5,031 nt of DNA from Nanohaloarchaea archaeon PL-Br10_U2g5 (lineage in GTDB: Archaea; Halobacteriota; Halobacteria; Halobacteriales; Haloferacaceae), in the NCBI GenBank assembly GCA_001564205.1, contig LKMY01000159.1, positions 1 through 5,031 on the forward strand, given 5' to 3'. The notes under the pieces are model-generated. The model saw only the letters and a program-made list of their open reading frames with translations. It did no database searches and was not told the origin of the DNA. Every line of letters begins with the position of its first letter. Position 1 is the first letter of the stretch. Positions 4,993 to 5,031 of this stretch are shown one piece after another. The position numbers and the translations under genes were made by a program.

Positions 4993-5031
4993 TTACACTG
5001 CTAACGACTTGAACGCTTCCCTTGTCGATCC

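Noticed and set aside
4564..5004. 146-codon open frame on the + strand
   Set aside because: It is antisense to the AMMECR1-family gene, whose motifs and ribosome binding site are clear.

Overview
The window looks like chromosomal DNA from a haloarchaeon (class Halobacteria). G+C is high, with a strong third-position G/C bias. The predicted proteins are very acidic (Asp/Glu-rich). One protein carries a twin-arginine (Tat) signal and another a PGF-CTERM surface anchor. Most genes have a T-rich TATA-like element about 20-30 nt upstream of the ATG, as expected for leaderless haloarchaeal transcripts. The genus cannot be fixed from the sequence alone.

Layout, left to right: (1) a short frame ending at 56 on the + strand, possibly the tail of a gene starting outside the window, followed by a small dyad; (2) a Tat-exported acidic protein on the - strand (99-641) whose C-terminal half resembles the periplasmic head domain of SecD; (3) an isochorismatase-superfamily cysteine hydrolase on the - strand (733-1308), most likely nicotinamidase; (4) an 80-bp divergent promoter region; (5) a 577-aa secreted, PGF-CTERM-anchored protein with an HEVGH zinc-protease motif on the + strand (1389-3122), which I place in the Hvo_1808-type surface protein family; (6) an archaeal nicotinate phosphoribosyltransferase on the + strand (3188-4351); (7) convergent to it, an AMMECR1/TIGR00296 family protein on the - strand (4381-4983), with its 5' region at the right edge. 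No gap exceeds 100 bp. I saw no tRNA, rRNA, CRISPR array or mobile element.

The clearest functional link is NAD salvage. Nicotinamidase would turn nicotinamide into nicotinate, and nicotinate phosphoribosyltransferase would turn that into nicotinate mononucleotide. The two genes are not one operon. They are separated by the putative surface metallopeptidase, whose promoter is back to back with that of the hydrolase. The main open questions are the job of this exported peptidase-like protein between two salvage genes, the SecD-like exported protein, and two co-directional gaps where a hairpin plus T-tract may serve both as terminator of one gene and TATA element of the next. I see no convincing evidence of a wholly new multi-gene system.
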